From Prochilodus magdalenae (lineage: Eukaryota; Chordata; Actinopteri; Characiformes; Prochilodontidae): 64,000 nt of DNA. The position numbers and the translations under genes are program-made. Under the pieces are notes generated by a model. The model saw nothing but the letters and a program-made list of their open reading frames with translations, was not told where the DNA came from and searched no databases. How positions within the stretch are numbered: position 1 is the stretch's first letter; every line of letters begins with the position of its first letter. The stretch spans positions 393,501-457,500 of the forward strand of contig JAMWET010000674.1 of the NCBI GenBank assembly GCA_024036415.1, in the 5' to 3' direction. This document shows positions 48,401-59,480 of the stretch, piece by piece.

Positions 48401-50129
48401 ACTTTCAAGATTCAAGTTTCACACTCTGCACTGCATGTGACATAAACAAGGACGGGCCTTATTCCTGCGTCTGACTAAACCAACAGCCACAATAGCAAAC
48501 ATTCAGTGATCAACGCTGCTGTCTATGAGTCATCATCGCACACAGACCGTTACGACTTCCATATTAACACCACCTCAATGTCACCAAAGACTGCAATGGT
48601 GTCGTGTCAGATTGTCATGAAGTGACTCAGAATGGCAGCCGGTCATCTTCGATGATGAGTCCCGTTTTTGTCTTAGTGGAAACGACCAACAATTCTGTGT
48701 GTGGAGGCACCGTGGTCAGTGCCAAGATGAACAGTTTTCTGTCACATGTCACATGTCCAGAAGACCTGGAGTCACTCCACCTCCACCCCTATCACAAACT
48801 CTGCAGGAACTGTGTGAGAATATTCAAACCGCATGGGATAGATTATCACAGGATGCCATTAAGAACCTCTACAGCTCCATGCAAAGATGTTTGACATGGC
48901 AGCCAATGCCAAACTGAGAGACACTACTTCTGTATGTGAAGCTCAATAAATATTACTCATATTAGTCTCCATTTATCGTCATTTATTGTTCCTGGGAACC
49001 TTTACCTTCCTTCTAAACAGCAATGCAATCTGACACTTTCTTTTGGGTGAAACTATTTTTTGACTACGAGTGATTTTAGATGGACAAAACATATCAATCC
49101 TATTCTGCCTAAAGTTCATACATTTAACTTGGCTACATTTGTCTTTGAACACAGAGGAATCTTCACTGTGCCCCTTTGAAACAGGCCTGTTACAGGGAGT
49201 TATCCCAGGTAACTAAGGTCTACTCACCCATTAATGCCTGTGATGAGGAAGTGAAGGCTGCCCTGGATTTTAGTGCAGTTTATAAAACTGTCTATATTCG
49301 TAGAGTCCACTGTCTGTCTGTTGGGTGCCCCGGTACCTTCACACACTAGACGGATGAACAGAGAGAGAGAGAGTGAGAGATAGAAGTTGACAGTGTATGT
49401 GAAAACATGAACATCTCTAAAATATGCCTGTTAGATTGTTAGTCCTGTCGAAGCAAGTTTTTAGTTCTTGTGCACATACATTTGGGAATCTGAGTGCCTA
49501 CAAACCCATAAACTGGTCTGTCTAAATCACAGAACATGAGATTCAATACGTTATTTAGATAAGACTCCCCTTGCTACATTAATTAGTGGACAATTACAAT
49601 AACCCCTCCGAACCCTATTGCCCCCTATCTTAGCATATCTGCCCACGGCTTCACAAGTACCCTTCACGATTAGGTGCTTATGGGGATGAGGGGATTTCTC
49701 TTCCCAAGCATTATGTAGAAGATAAGAGCTAAATAACAGGCACCCAAGCCGGCCCGTTCTGAGCAGGGGGCTGTCCTGCTTCATCCTTGAGATCAATGAC
49801 TGTAACTGCCATTTCATTAAGACCCCATGGGACTGAGGTAACTTCTGAGAAAGGTGTGTCATCAGTACCATGTTCTCTGTATAGAACTGCATGTTTGCTG
49901 TGTGTGGGTGTGGACGTGCATGCACATACATGTGCGTGTGCACTACCTTTAGGACACAGGCCCCCACATGGTTCACACCTCTTCACCCCCTTCTTGTCTG
50001 CCTCCATTTTATCTGTAGGGCAGCTGCTAACACATGAGCTTCCATCGACCACAAAGTTAGCTAAGACAGAAACAGGGAATTAGTCATGAAATGCTTACAG
50101 TGACCACAATTCTGAAGATATAATGTCTC

Positions 50130-50167
<38 letters not shown>

Positions 50168-50673
50168 TTGAAGTTGAAGTGAAGATAGATGAACAAAATG
50201 TGACTCACTAGGGCACTGGGCCACGCAGACTGAGCCATACTGATATTTGGCATTGGGGTTTGGCTCCAGTTTAAAGGTGACTTTATTATAAATCAGGCCC
50301 TGGGGACACTGAGGCACGCATGAACCAGAGTCGTTGAAGTTTCGACAGGCCTGAGAAAAAAACACACAAAGATATTTTCACACTCACATATTCACAACAT
50401 TTGCAGTTATTGTAGTGATTTATGAGAAACAACTGCACAATGTGTTAACTGTTCTAACACGGTTATAAACATGACTGTAACTCACAAAGCAGTTGGTATC
50501 CAGGGGTCCAGTGCAGCCTCCGGCACATTCGATATGGCAACATTCACTGGGGTTTATTCCAAAACAGCGCCCATTGCACTGGGGCGCGCACACCGTCTTA
50601 GTCACTGAGAGAGATCAAGAGACTGATGAGTGTGTGTAAGTGTGTGTGTATAAGTGTGTGAGTGTGTGTGTGC

Positions 50674-50712
<39 letters not shown>

Positions 50713-53700
50713 AGACTGTGTATGTGAGGGTGTGATGTGTGTTAAAGAGCAGTGGTTCCCAAACCGGTCCTTAGGGCCCCCAGACAGACCACATTACTCT
50801 ATCGTTATGTGTTGCAAGTTAGGTTGGAGCAAAAATGCGGACCATCATGGGGCCCCCAATGACCGGTTTGGGAACCACTGCTATCGAGGAGAAGAACAGT
50901 TTAAGACCAGAGGAACAGCAAGAGGACCGAAAAGTGTGGGTGTGGGTGTGTACGTGCAAAAACTCACGTGTCTGACAGCTCTCTCTGCCAGGTCCCCAAC
51001 AAGAAGCAGCACAAGATTCATGACATGGTTCTGTACAAGAAACACAACATCAACATGTTGTAAAAACTAAACAGGATTACGCTGTACAGTACAATCAAAG
51101 CTGGCTTGTTTCTATCCATTCATGTGCTGCAATGTGGTTTGTAGGATCTGACTGGGTGATTTATTCTAGATAAAGTGTCCTCTACTTTATATACTGTAGT
51201 AGCTTCCCCCCAGATGGCCTGCACTGAAACGTTATAACCTGGATAGTAATGTGAAAGGCACCACACTCGATAACACGAACAACACCGCACATAGCCATTT
51301 CTATCATCAGACTATGTTATTAATAACAAGGCTTAGAAGTGAAATAGAAAAAGGTCTGTTTGTTTTATGTAATTTTTCTTTTTCTCTTTTTGATGAAAAC
51401 ATATCTTAACCATATAGTTTCCAACTGAAATACTCTACGGGCTTGGTGCTGGTGTCTTGGAGTACATGGAAAAGCCTACCTATTGTCCACTTATAGTTTG
51501 TGTCTGCTGATTTAAATATTCTATACACACCACGTAAATCTTTTAAAAGGATTCACTGAATGAAATCATGCAGCATATAGTGCTGGTCCAAAGTTTTTGA
51601 GAGTTTGGACTCAAGATATAAATACTTAGCTAGTGAGTTGCATAAAAAAACAGAGGTTTTAAATTATAATTTCAGTTTCACCAAATTTAAGAATGATGAT
51701 TTTACTCCTTGTAACATACTGTTCGTTTATTACAGGTCATGCACTTCAGAATTAGCACTGTCATAGTCTGAAAATGACACTTATTGATAAAACGACACAC
51801 TTATAAATAATACATTTATCATAAAATTAAAATGATGTATCTCGATGGCCGTCATGTAAACTAATCCGGCACAGACAGGGATTGTGTTAAACACAAAGTT
51901 GCCACTCACTCGCTGGTCCATTGTCGTTGATGATGATCTTAGCTCCGCTATCCTTTACGATGTCTAGCCAGTTGATCTGTGGTGCATAGCTCAGGAATTT
52001 ATTCTGAATGATCTGTACACCTCCTTCCAGGATTTCTGCACATACATAGGAAAGAAAGTGAATGGGGGTCTTTGGACTGGCTTATTTGTTTCAGCAGGCG
52101 AACTGTAAAATCTTAAATCATTCCAGCCCCTAAAACTAAACATTCGGGCAGTTTGCCCATTGTGAGGCCCTTCGATTACCGTCAAATAGATTCATCTTCA
52201 GGTGCTCATGTTACCTGACAGACAACTACTACACACTACAGGTAACATGATCGCACGTGAGGCAGTGGGGAAATGTTGTTTACCAATGCACCCACCACTT
52301 AATTAGAGCACTTCATTAGGGGTGAAACATTTGAATGGAGACAAATACTTACACATGCCCACAACTTCGCTGGGCACATGGACAGCACGACTGTGATCTT
52401 TTTCATACTTGCATAAGACTATCATTACTGGCATGTGCACCAATCCTGTCATAAGCAGTGCAGCCCTGATACAAGACCGTACAGCTCTAATACCTTTGAC
52501 CCTCAGGAGGAAATCCACTATGTAAGGACAGTGCAGTATACAGTATGCAGTTCTTGTGAAATAAGCCAGTATATCTGGAGTCAAATACCAGAACCAGGAG
52601 CACACAGGCATGCATTGCTCCCCCAATCATACCTACGCACCCACATGCACAATTCCCCGCACAATGACTGATAGAAACTGTTTATATTTCCTAGTAGCTG
52701 TAAAGTATTGGCTGACACAGGCTCAGGCATGTTTCAGTAACTGTCTGTCTGGCAGTTAACTGTCGCCCTGACGACACATACCTACTGCAACAGGTACAAT
52801 GGACCATACACTGTAGAACAGCTCAGATTTCACTATAAGCAGCTGTGCGCAGACAAATCAAAAAAGACATTTGCCAAAAAACATTTGTTTGGACTGATTT
52901 GCAGCACAGTCACCCACACCTAAAGGTTTCTGTCTGTTGACTCATTTGCTCCCAGTTAGTGCCACGCCTTGAGTGTCCTGTCGTTATGGATACAGCGGGG
53001 GAGGCAGGTTTTGTGTGCTGGATGTATTGTTTGAGAAGCCGTTGTGAAACCTGTGTGTCTTATCCGAGGCACAAGAAGTCAAAGAACACTTGAAGACGTC
53101 TATGTGAAGGTGTTTGTGTACCTGTCAGATGTGTTAGGCCAAGCTCCTGCAGGCCGTACGCTCCATCCTTCTGATAGTTAACGAGGACGGCGAGAGCGAA
53201 GTGTTCCTCATACAGTGATGTTCCTCTGATTACACGTATGTTCTCCAGTGGTAGCCGCCTGAACTGGTTTATAGCTATGAGGACGTAGCCTGTAACCTCA
53301 CGAATAGACTAGAGTGAGACACAGGGACATACAGAGATGGAGAGAAAAAGAAAGAGAGAGTTAAATAATTATTATTGGTAACGGCAAATGACCACCAGCA
53401 TTGACTAATAGGGACACAATTCAAACCTTAGTTATAAGTACATGTGGCTGAGTCCCTTTTTGTGTAGATGTAGCTCATAAACCGTTTATCAGTCAGTCGT
53501 GGGCTGGAGGTTAGGGAACCAGCCTTGTGACCGGAGGGTCGCCGATTCGATTCCCTGAACTGACAGTAACGACTGAGGTGCCCTTGAGCAAGGCACCTGG
53601 CCCCCAACTGCTCCCCGGGCGCCGTGGATAGGGCTGCCCACCGCTCTGGGTAAGTGTGCTCACTGCCCCCTAGTGTGTGTGTTCACTAGTGAGTGTGTTT

Positions 53701-56404
53701 CACGTCACAGAAGGGTTAAATGCAGAGACTAAATTTCCCCACTGTGGGATTAAATCTTAAATCTTAATCTATCAGGTTAAGAGCGGGAAAGCAGTGAGGA
53801 TCCTGAGCCAGGAGTGGGCAAAATGATGTTCAATCGAGACAATGACATCATCACAGCAGAAATGACTGACAGTCTGTGGCATGACATACAAACATACGAC
53901 GAAAGATTCTGTTTAAATCTGCAATCAGGATTTGCAAGAAACAGTCGTTTTTAGTACTGTGACAGAGCTTTCTTACTCTTTATAACTCTCCTAAATAAAC
54001 CTTAGACAGTAACAGACTCCTCTTATTCTGTTATAAGAGGTTATACTGGATCGGGGTGGCTTTACTTTACCTCTCATCATACTAATTCCACAAAACGTTT
54101 ATTGGCCACTGAAAAAGGATTTTCAGCAGGCCAATTTTAAAATACTAGAAATAAGAGTGTCTATTGTAGTTGTTTAAACATGGAGCAGGTTGTGTACACA
54201 TAAATTCACATCAAACGTTTAAATTAAGTGACCTTAGTGTTTTTTCATCCAGATGAATTGACTGTGGCCTTACAAAATATCATGTGGTGTGACCATGATT
54301 TCCTTAACACGCTTAACATTGGTGTCCCAAGTTCTCAGTAGTTGAATGTGTTTAGGACCAAAATATTTGCATTATTTTGAAGTTGGGTAAACAATGATCT
54401 CATGTTTTTGTTCTATAATGTCACAGTCGCCTTCTTTAATGTACTTAAGAGACATTTATTTCTGTAAATCACATAAAATGTTTAAACTGCTTTAAAAATA
54501 ACATTAACCTCATCATACTGCATCAGTGATAAATAAGAGTGGTCGCTCCAAATGACATCCTGACGTTAAAAATCTGTTTTAAATTTGAGTGACACTGTAA
54601 ATTCCCTGCAAAAGCAGATTTTTAACTAGATTTACTTAACATTTCATATTGCACTCTATATTTCACAAACCTTTTAACAAACAATTAATTTAACTTAACA
54701 ATGAAAACAATCTATTTCGATTATGAAATCATTTGAATCAGAACCATATATTATTGTTTTCTGTCATGTGATCATACCTCATAACCAACAGTTTTAATTC
54801 CACATTGTGAAACTTTCATTAAACGTCAATCATTATGCTATTTATGCTATTATCGGGAATGTCTGTGTAAGAGTGGGGAATGTGGGGTTAGGCCCAGATG
54901 TTTCTGACCTCAGCTAAGCTTTGCCCTTCTTTGTCTTGGCTGCTCAACTTAACTCAAGTAGCGTTTAGTTGCTGGCTCTGGTTCTGAGATGACAGAAGAA
55001 ACATCTTTCTTACAGTAGAGATTAGCAGTTGTGGCCACCCAACTGTTGCATACAGCTAGCCTAGACTTCCTCTTTCACAACAACAAGGCCACATCAAAAA
55101 GCTCATCAAAAGTTACAATCAGTAACTTGCTGCTTAAGTCTTGAAGACTACCTCATTCCCTTGATGACTCAGGTGAGCCTGAGGTGTGCATATCTCTTTA
55201 TGGCGCCTCCATGGCTCAACTATACAGCTAAAGTATTTTCCTTTCCCACAGCCGTTAAAACTACCTCTGGGTCTGTTGGTTCTGCTGAGAGAAGTTTTCT
55301 GTTACGGTTTGTGTTTTAAATGAGTGCTGTGACGATGGAACAGAAATCACACGTACTACAGCGTTTTAGCATTTTTTTGTTGAATACTATAAGTTAACCT
55401 TTATTTCTGAAATATTAGAATAATTAATCGTACTGAATTAAAATTGATTCCAAAAATACTACTATTAAGTCATTTATGTTGGTAAATCATCCACGAAATT
55501 TAAATGTACAAAAACTGCCAATCCAGGCCGTAAATCTGTCATAGAAAACACTCTGCAATGGTCGCACCAAATGATATATGCTCGCGCCACAAGATGTATT
55601 TTTATTTTTAGGCGCAACATTTGACATCATAACTTTGCAAATGGTTTACATGACAAAAATTACATAAAACACTGAAGGAAAGTGAAACACTGAAAAAGTA
55701 TAATAGGTTTAGAAACTCTAGTAAGAAAGAAAGGAATCGTGAAGGCCACACTGCTTAGTCTGATGTTCTTTTGTCTAGTTGCTTCACCTGGGGCTGTTTC
55801 CACTGCTGTCCAGTTTTACAAGTGTTTTGCTAGGCACAGTTTTATGATGATTAGCTAGACACAGTAAGTGTCATATTAATGAAGGATATCACATCACCCA
55901 ACAGTTAAAAGTTCAGTCAAGTTCACATGTGGGAATACTAGGTTCTTCCCAAGGTCTGCATTGCAAGCAACAGTATTTCACACATATGGTAAAGGAGTTT
56001 TAACTGTCACTTTGATTACCACTGTGAATTTCCTATGTGGGCTCTATCATAATTAAAAAGAAAATACAAAAAGTTTGATTATGTCATTTGATCAGGTGGG
56101 AAGAACTGCGTGCTGTCATATTAAATCTGTCTTTCTATGCATGTGATGGGAATATTCCCAGGGTGTCTGGGAGTGTGAAAGGGGCTTTTGTCTCTCTCTC
56201 TCTCACTCTCCGTCTCTCTCTCTTTTCCACACATATACATTTCTCCCACCTGCAGGAAGGAAAAGTTTCGGTAGTGCTCCATGTGGGTGATCTCCAGGTT
56301 GCCCATGACGATCTGACAGTTTGTGTACATGTCTTTCATCCGCTGATACTGCACATCTGAACTGCCAGTCACACTCAGCATGTTCTGAGTACCTAAACAG
56401 ATTG
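34382..56404 (-). CDS. erbb3: Receptor tyrosine-protein kinase erbB-3, lacking exon 1
   Basis: Plasma-membrane neuregulin receptor of the EGFR family. It is kinase-impaired and signals in heterodimers, mainly by recruiting PI3-kinase to its tail; in fish it is needed for glial and neural-crest development. Twenty-seven coding exons (numbered 2-28 as in mammals) splice in frame to about 1,413 residues plus stop. The order is domain I, cysteine-rich II, domain III, cysteine-rich IV, membrane helix, pseudokinase, tail. ErbB3 identity rests on [17 protein letters not shown] before the kinase, HRNLAARN in place of HRD, histidine at the alpha-C glutamate position (VTDHMLAMGS), and the terminus [10 protein letters not shown]. 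It is longer than human (1,342), mostly in the tail. Exon 1 with the signal peptide is not found; exon 2 opens in phase 1 with (A)[13 protein letters not shown]. Teleosts may carry erbb3a and erbb3b; the copy is not assigned. Exon coordinates are in the four block entries. Confidence 0.97.
38583..38805 (-). repeat. tRNA-derived SINE, V-SINE-like
   Basis: In the minus direction it begins GGTTGGTGTAGCTCAGCGG, a good pol III A box, followed by the B box GGGGTTCGCATCCC. It ends in GTAAGTCGCTCTGGATAAG and GTCAGCTAAAT, a block I recall as the conserved domain of teleost V-SINEs. It lies in the erbb3 intron between exons 39412-39597 and 38151-38306. Confidence 0.75.
38832..39056 (+). repeat. Dispersed teleost repeat of unknown class
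   Basis: Starts near TTTATAGCGCTTTTTACAACA and runs through AGCAAGCCGAGGGAAACAG, AAGGAAAAACTCCCT and AGAGGAACCAAGACT. This text is familiar as a common interspersed repeat in fish genomes. It is next to the SINE at 38583 but a separate unit. Confidence 0.6.
42424..42477. repeat. (GA)n microsatellite forming an erbb3 acceptor tract
   Basis: About 27 units. On the transcribed strand this is CT repeats ending 8 nt before erbb3 exon 42259-42416. Confidence 0.97.
43062..43215 (-). repeat. Decayed SINE, copy 3
   Basis: In the minus direction it shows TGAAGTGCCCTTGAG and, further on, GGGTTAAATGCGAAAGGTCAA. These match the order of blocks in the copies at 605 and 53495. Heavily decayed, no tRNA head. 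Confidence 0.5.
44354..44550 (+). repeat. Fragment related to the Tc1-like relic
   Basis: Shares AGTTTCACACTC, GCATGTGA and ACACAGACCGTTA blocks in the same order with 48414-48580. It lies in an erbb3 intron. No transposase text. Confidence 0.45.
46083..46639. repeat. TTAA-flanked MITE, copy B (best preserved ends)
   Basis: TTAA at 46083-46086 and 46636-46639 flank terminal inverted repeats AGGAGCAATATGTA and TACAACTTGCTCCT (12 of 14 positions pair). Internal text GCCAATGAAAGTAAG and ACAATGGCTGAAGCTTTTGG is shared with copies A and C. It ends 48 bp from erbb3 exon 12. Confidence 0.75.
47310..47397. repeat. Long imperfect palindrome (35-bp arms, 18-bp loop)
   Basis: Arms 47310-47344 and 47363-47397 pair with three mismatches. 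The core words are CCAAATGTATTC and GTCAGGGTTCA. It lies in the erbb3 intron between the candidate microexon and exon 12, and could fold as a hairpin in the transcript. Confidence 0.9.
47681..47698 (-). other. erbb3: Candidate 18-nt microexon of erbb3
   Basis: On the minus strand a long pyrimidine tract ends TTTCCTCCATCAG, followed by 18 nt and the donor GTAGGA. It enters and leaves in phase 2, exactly the phase of the intron between exons 11 (47993-48083) and 12 (46687-46904). It adds six residues, so the joint reads LYKGATSKRGYALL instead of LYKGYALL. Human has LYNRGFSLL here, so the KRGY joint resembles the family better at its right edge. Confidence 0.45.
48346..49072 (+). pseudogene. Tc1/mariner-like transposon relic, internally deleted
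   Basis: Inverted ends of about 27 bp: CACTCATAGTCAAAAAAATA at 48346 pairs with the reverse complement of the segment ending at 49072. On the + strand, fragments of a Tc1-type transposase are readable across frame breaks. [18 protein letters not shown] then VWRHRGQ lies around 48640-48720, and [15 protein letters not shown] then [14 protein letters not shown] lies around 48800-48890. At about 0.73 kb it is half a full element. It lies in the erbb3 intron between exons 9 and 10. Confidence 0.85.
50130..50168. repeat. (AAT)n microsatellite
   Basis: About 12 to 13 units in the erbb3 intron next to exon 50209-50350. Confidence 0.95.
50633..50710. repeat. (GT)n-rich tract upstream of an erbb3 acceptor
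   Basis: Interrupted GT repeats. On the transcribed strand it is CA repeats about 30 nt before exon 50486-50604. Confidence 0.95.
50748..50882. repeat. 135-bp hAT-like MITE with 22-bp perfect inverted ends
   Basis: Ends 50748-50769 and 50861-50882 are exact reverse complements, built on AGTGGTTCCCAAACCGG, and similarity continues further in. No clear target duplication and no open frame. Located in the erbb3 intron between exons 5 and 6. Confidence 0.85.
53495..53766 (+). repeat. tRNA-derived SINE, copy 2 (best copy)
   Basis: tRNA-like head with a B box, GATTCGATTCC, around 53544. Then come CTTGAGCAAGGCACCTGG, CTCCCCGGGCGCCGTGG and GGGCTGCCCACCGCTCTGGG, and a 3' end of AAATCTTAAATCTTAATCT short repeats. 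It lies in the erbb3 intron between exons 2 and 3, in antisense orientation to the gene. Confidence 0.8.
53767..56249 (-). other. erbb3 intron 2, remainder
   Basis: Apart from the SINE copy at 53495 and a MITE fragment at about 55610-55720 (related to 8893-9402), it is AT-rich unique sequence. No additional exon recognised. Confidence 0.7.
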
Positions 56405-56405
56405 C

Positions 56406-56431
56406 TAGAGAGAGAGAGAGAGAGAGAGAGA
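56406..56431. repeat. (GA)n microsatellite forming the exon 2 acceptor tract of erbb3
   Basis: Thirteen units. On the transcribed strand the CT run ends in the TAG that precedes exon 2. Confidence 0.95.
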
Positions 56432-56460
56432 ATTATGAGAACTGAACATTACCATCTGGA

Positions 56461-56710
56461 GAGAAAAACAGAGAGAGAGAGAGATCAATAAAGACAGAGG
56501 AAGAGATAAAGAGTGAGGGTAAAGAGAGAGAGTGTGTGAGGGTGGAGAGAGGGAGTATGTGAGCGTAGAGAGGGAAACAGAGTGGGACAGAGAGGGGGGA
56601 CTGGGAGAGAGAGAGAAAGAGAGGGAGAGTATAAAGGTAAAGACAAAGAGAGTATGTGAGGGCAGAGAGGGACACAGATAGAGAGAGAGATAGCCAGGGA
56701 CAGAGAGTGA

Positions 56711-56772
<62 letters not shown>

Positions 56773-56800
56773 GAGAGAGACAGAGAGAGACAGAGACAGC
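56461..56800. repeat. Long purine-rich (GA-type) tract
   Basis: The + strand is almost entirely A and G for about 340 bp, with pure GA runs near 56720-56790. It lies in the 3' part of erbb3 intron 1. Confidence 0.9.
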
Positions 56801-57114
56801 GGCAACTCTACTTTGCTATTCAAATTTGCATTTTCATAGGGAGACACAACGCAGGCTTCTGACAGAAGCTCCCGGGTGCAGAAAACAACAACATGCTCCT
56901 ACCACTACAACATTTCTCAAAACCAGTTCTTGAGCTCGCGTGTTTTGCACCTTCAGTCTTCAGACAAACAGCTTTCCAGGAACAATCAGGGTTTACGATC
57001 ACATGATTAAAAAATCTAGTTAAACGGCAGAGTGCACATAGTCCTGCACTAACCATGGCTGAATGTCAAGAGACAGTATCTCACACACGGTCCCTAATAC
57101 ACACTCACACATGT

Positions 57115-57147
<33 letters not shown>

Positions 57148-57616
57148 CATACACTTGAACACACAGCAGATACACTGAACAAAGGGATGCTTTAAACCGA
57201 CCCTTCAAATGTGTGAGGTCCAAATGCCCAAATAAATTAACAGCAAGTCATAACAGTATTATTATTACAGTTTTGCAGTTTTTGACCTGAAATAAAGTCA
57301 CATTTGGGGACTCCGATTAGGCAATACAAAATGTGTTGCAACCATAAATATAATATGTAACTGTGTAATTATCGCAGTAATTATGTAAACATGTTATACG
57401 GTACAGGACTTCAAAAGCATTAAAGATTAAAAGTTACAGTAAACAATTTAGACTTTGTGATTTATTTGAAAATGTCAACAGAATCAATTCAGCCTAGTCA
57501 GGAGCGAAACGTCAGGGGCAGACACTTTGCCATTCAGGAGGGGATGAACACAGTGACCAAAGCTCACACTGTCTCAGGGTCCTGCATATGGGAAACTAGA
57601 AGGCTCTCTGTGCATT

Positions 57617-57663
<47 letters not shown>
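57617..57663. repeat. (GT)n microsatellite
   Basis: About 22 units with one interruption. Confidence 0.95.
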
Positions 57664-57664
<1 letters not shown>

Positions 57665-57987
57665 GGTAAGCAAACCAATAGAAAAGCATCTGTGGGTGTG
57701 TGTGTGAGCTTGAGGGAAAAACTGTCATACAATGCTTCCATTCTGGAAGAGCGCGAAAACAAGCGCAAAAGCCCGCCCAAATGACCTCCACAAATCTCTC
57801 TCTCCCTCTGTCTCACTCTCACTCCCTCAAAGAATTCAGAATCTAGTTACTACAATTATCTAACACAAATCAGAATACAATTAATTTCCAAATTTCTCAA
57901 ACACATTATCCTACTAGCAGAGATGAAAGAAAAAGAAAGACATAGAGATTAAAAAAAGAGACAGGTAAAAAAAAGAGAGGTAGGAAT

Positions 57988-58002
<15 letters not shown>

Positions 58003-58035
<33 letters not shown>
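58003..58035. repeat. (GA)n microsatellite
   Basis: About 16 units in the region upstream of erbb3 exon 2. Confidence 0.95.
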
Positions 58036-58042
<7 letters not shown>

Positions 58043-58150
58043 GAAAAGCAGAGGGGACAAACAAGTTTGAATAAAGCAGGAATGGTGATTGTGGTAAACA
58101 GAAACTTGGCTTCAGTCTCTACAAGATTAGCACATACCTGAAAGGTGTGT

Positions 58151-58157
<7 letters not shown>

Positions 58158-58196
<39 letters not shown>
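58158..58196. repeat. (CA)n microsatellite
   Basis: About 19 units. Confidence 0.97.
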
Positions 58197-58198
<2 letters not shown>

Positions 58199-58835
58199 CA
58201 CTTGGCTTAATGACTTTGTTTTGCACTTAAGAGCCTCAGTTCACAGGTCAATCAGTTCCTTAGGCAAGAACAGGTGTGGTCAAATAACTCCAGATTTATC
58301 AGGTCTCTGTGTGTGTGTGTGTTTCCCTGTGTTCATGTACATGTGATATTCATAGCTGGCACCAAAGCAGTGCAATGGCATGTCAACATGTTAATAAAAA
58401 AAATGCATTGCAATAGTAGGATTCACAATAGCATTACAAAGACTTGTGATACCACACGACCTGAAAGTCTGATTGATAAAATAATATATAGTAAATGTCA
58501 CAACTATGTCACAACATAACACTAATCTTATAGTTTAAAAGTTATCTTATAGCAGATGAGTAATGCTGCAATGCAGTCTCAGAGTGTTAACGTTATGTTA
58601 CAGTACAATAGTAATATTGCAGCACAAGAGAAATGTTACCGTGTAAGAACACTGTTACCATATGTTACCAAGAGAAAAGTTACAGTATGAGTTTCTCATA
58701 TTGTTGCTGTCCAAACAAACAAATAAATATCCACTTTTTTATTTTGTGTATGATATAAGTTTACCAACTGTCCTTATTAAAAAGGTGTAAAACTTAATGG
58801 TAACTGTGATTGGACCAATAGTAATCCTCCAAAAC

Positions 58836-59480
58836 AGCAGGTGCAATATGTAAGACCTTTTTGTCCACATATACACATACATTCCATGTGTTTTGGCTTT
58901 TCATTCATACACAAACAGCATTTCAGTTTCCAGGGTGAAAATATTCAGAAACTGTGTGTTCAGTGTGGTCGATTGGACAGGAAAAACTGCACTACAGAGG
59001 TCACGGCTATGTCTAGCTCTCCCACGACACAGGGGCTAGGTCCAGAACCGCTCACTACAGCACTAAATAGTGCGTAAGGTAGTGCAGCAGCATTAAAAGT
59101 GCATTAACTAGTGTAACAAGCATATACGCTGTGGTTTGGGGTGCAGCTAGGCAGCCAGGTTTGGCCTGACACCGCCTGACAGAACATTCTAGCAGTTTTC
59201 TGTGGACTAACATTTGTATTCTAACTACTTGTCCATCATGCTGAAGGTGCTGCTCCCAGTTAGAACGTTTAAGGACAGGTATCCAATGAAAGAATAGGTA
59301 AACGCAACAGTGGCTGAACCCCATGGCAAGTGACTGCTACTGCATGCTCCCGGCAAGAAACCACAATCAGCAGTACATAAAAGAAGTGAACAAAACAAGA
59401 ATTAACACTGGCGTTGCTTTGGAGGCACTCTTGGCGAGTAAAGGGCTGCAGACTGATGCTAACCTTGCACCGTTTTTTCT
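58836..59480. repeat. TTAA-type MITE, copy C (decayed ends)
   Basis: Left end GGTGCAATATGTAAGACC resembles the copy A start. The inner text GGTGCTGCTCCCAGTTAGAA, CCAATGAAAGAATAGGTAAA and CAACAGTGGCTGAA follows copies A and B in order. TTCTAGACTGGTAA near 59477 also occurs in copy A near 7912. Confidence 0.65.

Larger units (their letters stand above)
49228..56404 (-). other. erbb3: erbb3 exons 2-9: domain I, cysteine-rich domain II, start of domain III
   Basis: Exons: 56250-56404, 53122-53308, 51910-52035, 50968-51030, 50486-50604, 50209-50350, 49947-50060, 49228-49345. Domain I shows [20 protein letters not shown] and [16 protein letters not shown]. Domain II shows [41 protein letters not shown] and the dimerization-arm region [20 protein letters not shown]. 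The end of this block is [16 protein letters not shown] then [18 protein letters not shown], the opening of domain III. Cysteine spacing follows human ERBB3. Confidence 0.95.

Noticed and set aside
48604..48917. Two open frames of 72 and 96 residues as a functional small gene
   Set aside because: They are overlapping pieces of a broken Tc1-type transposase inside a 0.73-kb element with inverted ends.
56433..56847. Leucine/serine-rich minus-strand frames of 80 to 120 residues
   Set aside because: Pure CT-repeat translation; no initiation context or family match. Considered as a signal-peptide exon for erbb3 and rejected.
57020..57223. Minus-strand frame starting MDLTHLKGRF with hydrophobic repeats, considered as erbb3 exon 1
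   Set aside because: The hydrophobic part is a CA microsatellite, and it has no family resemblance.
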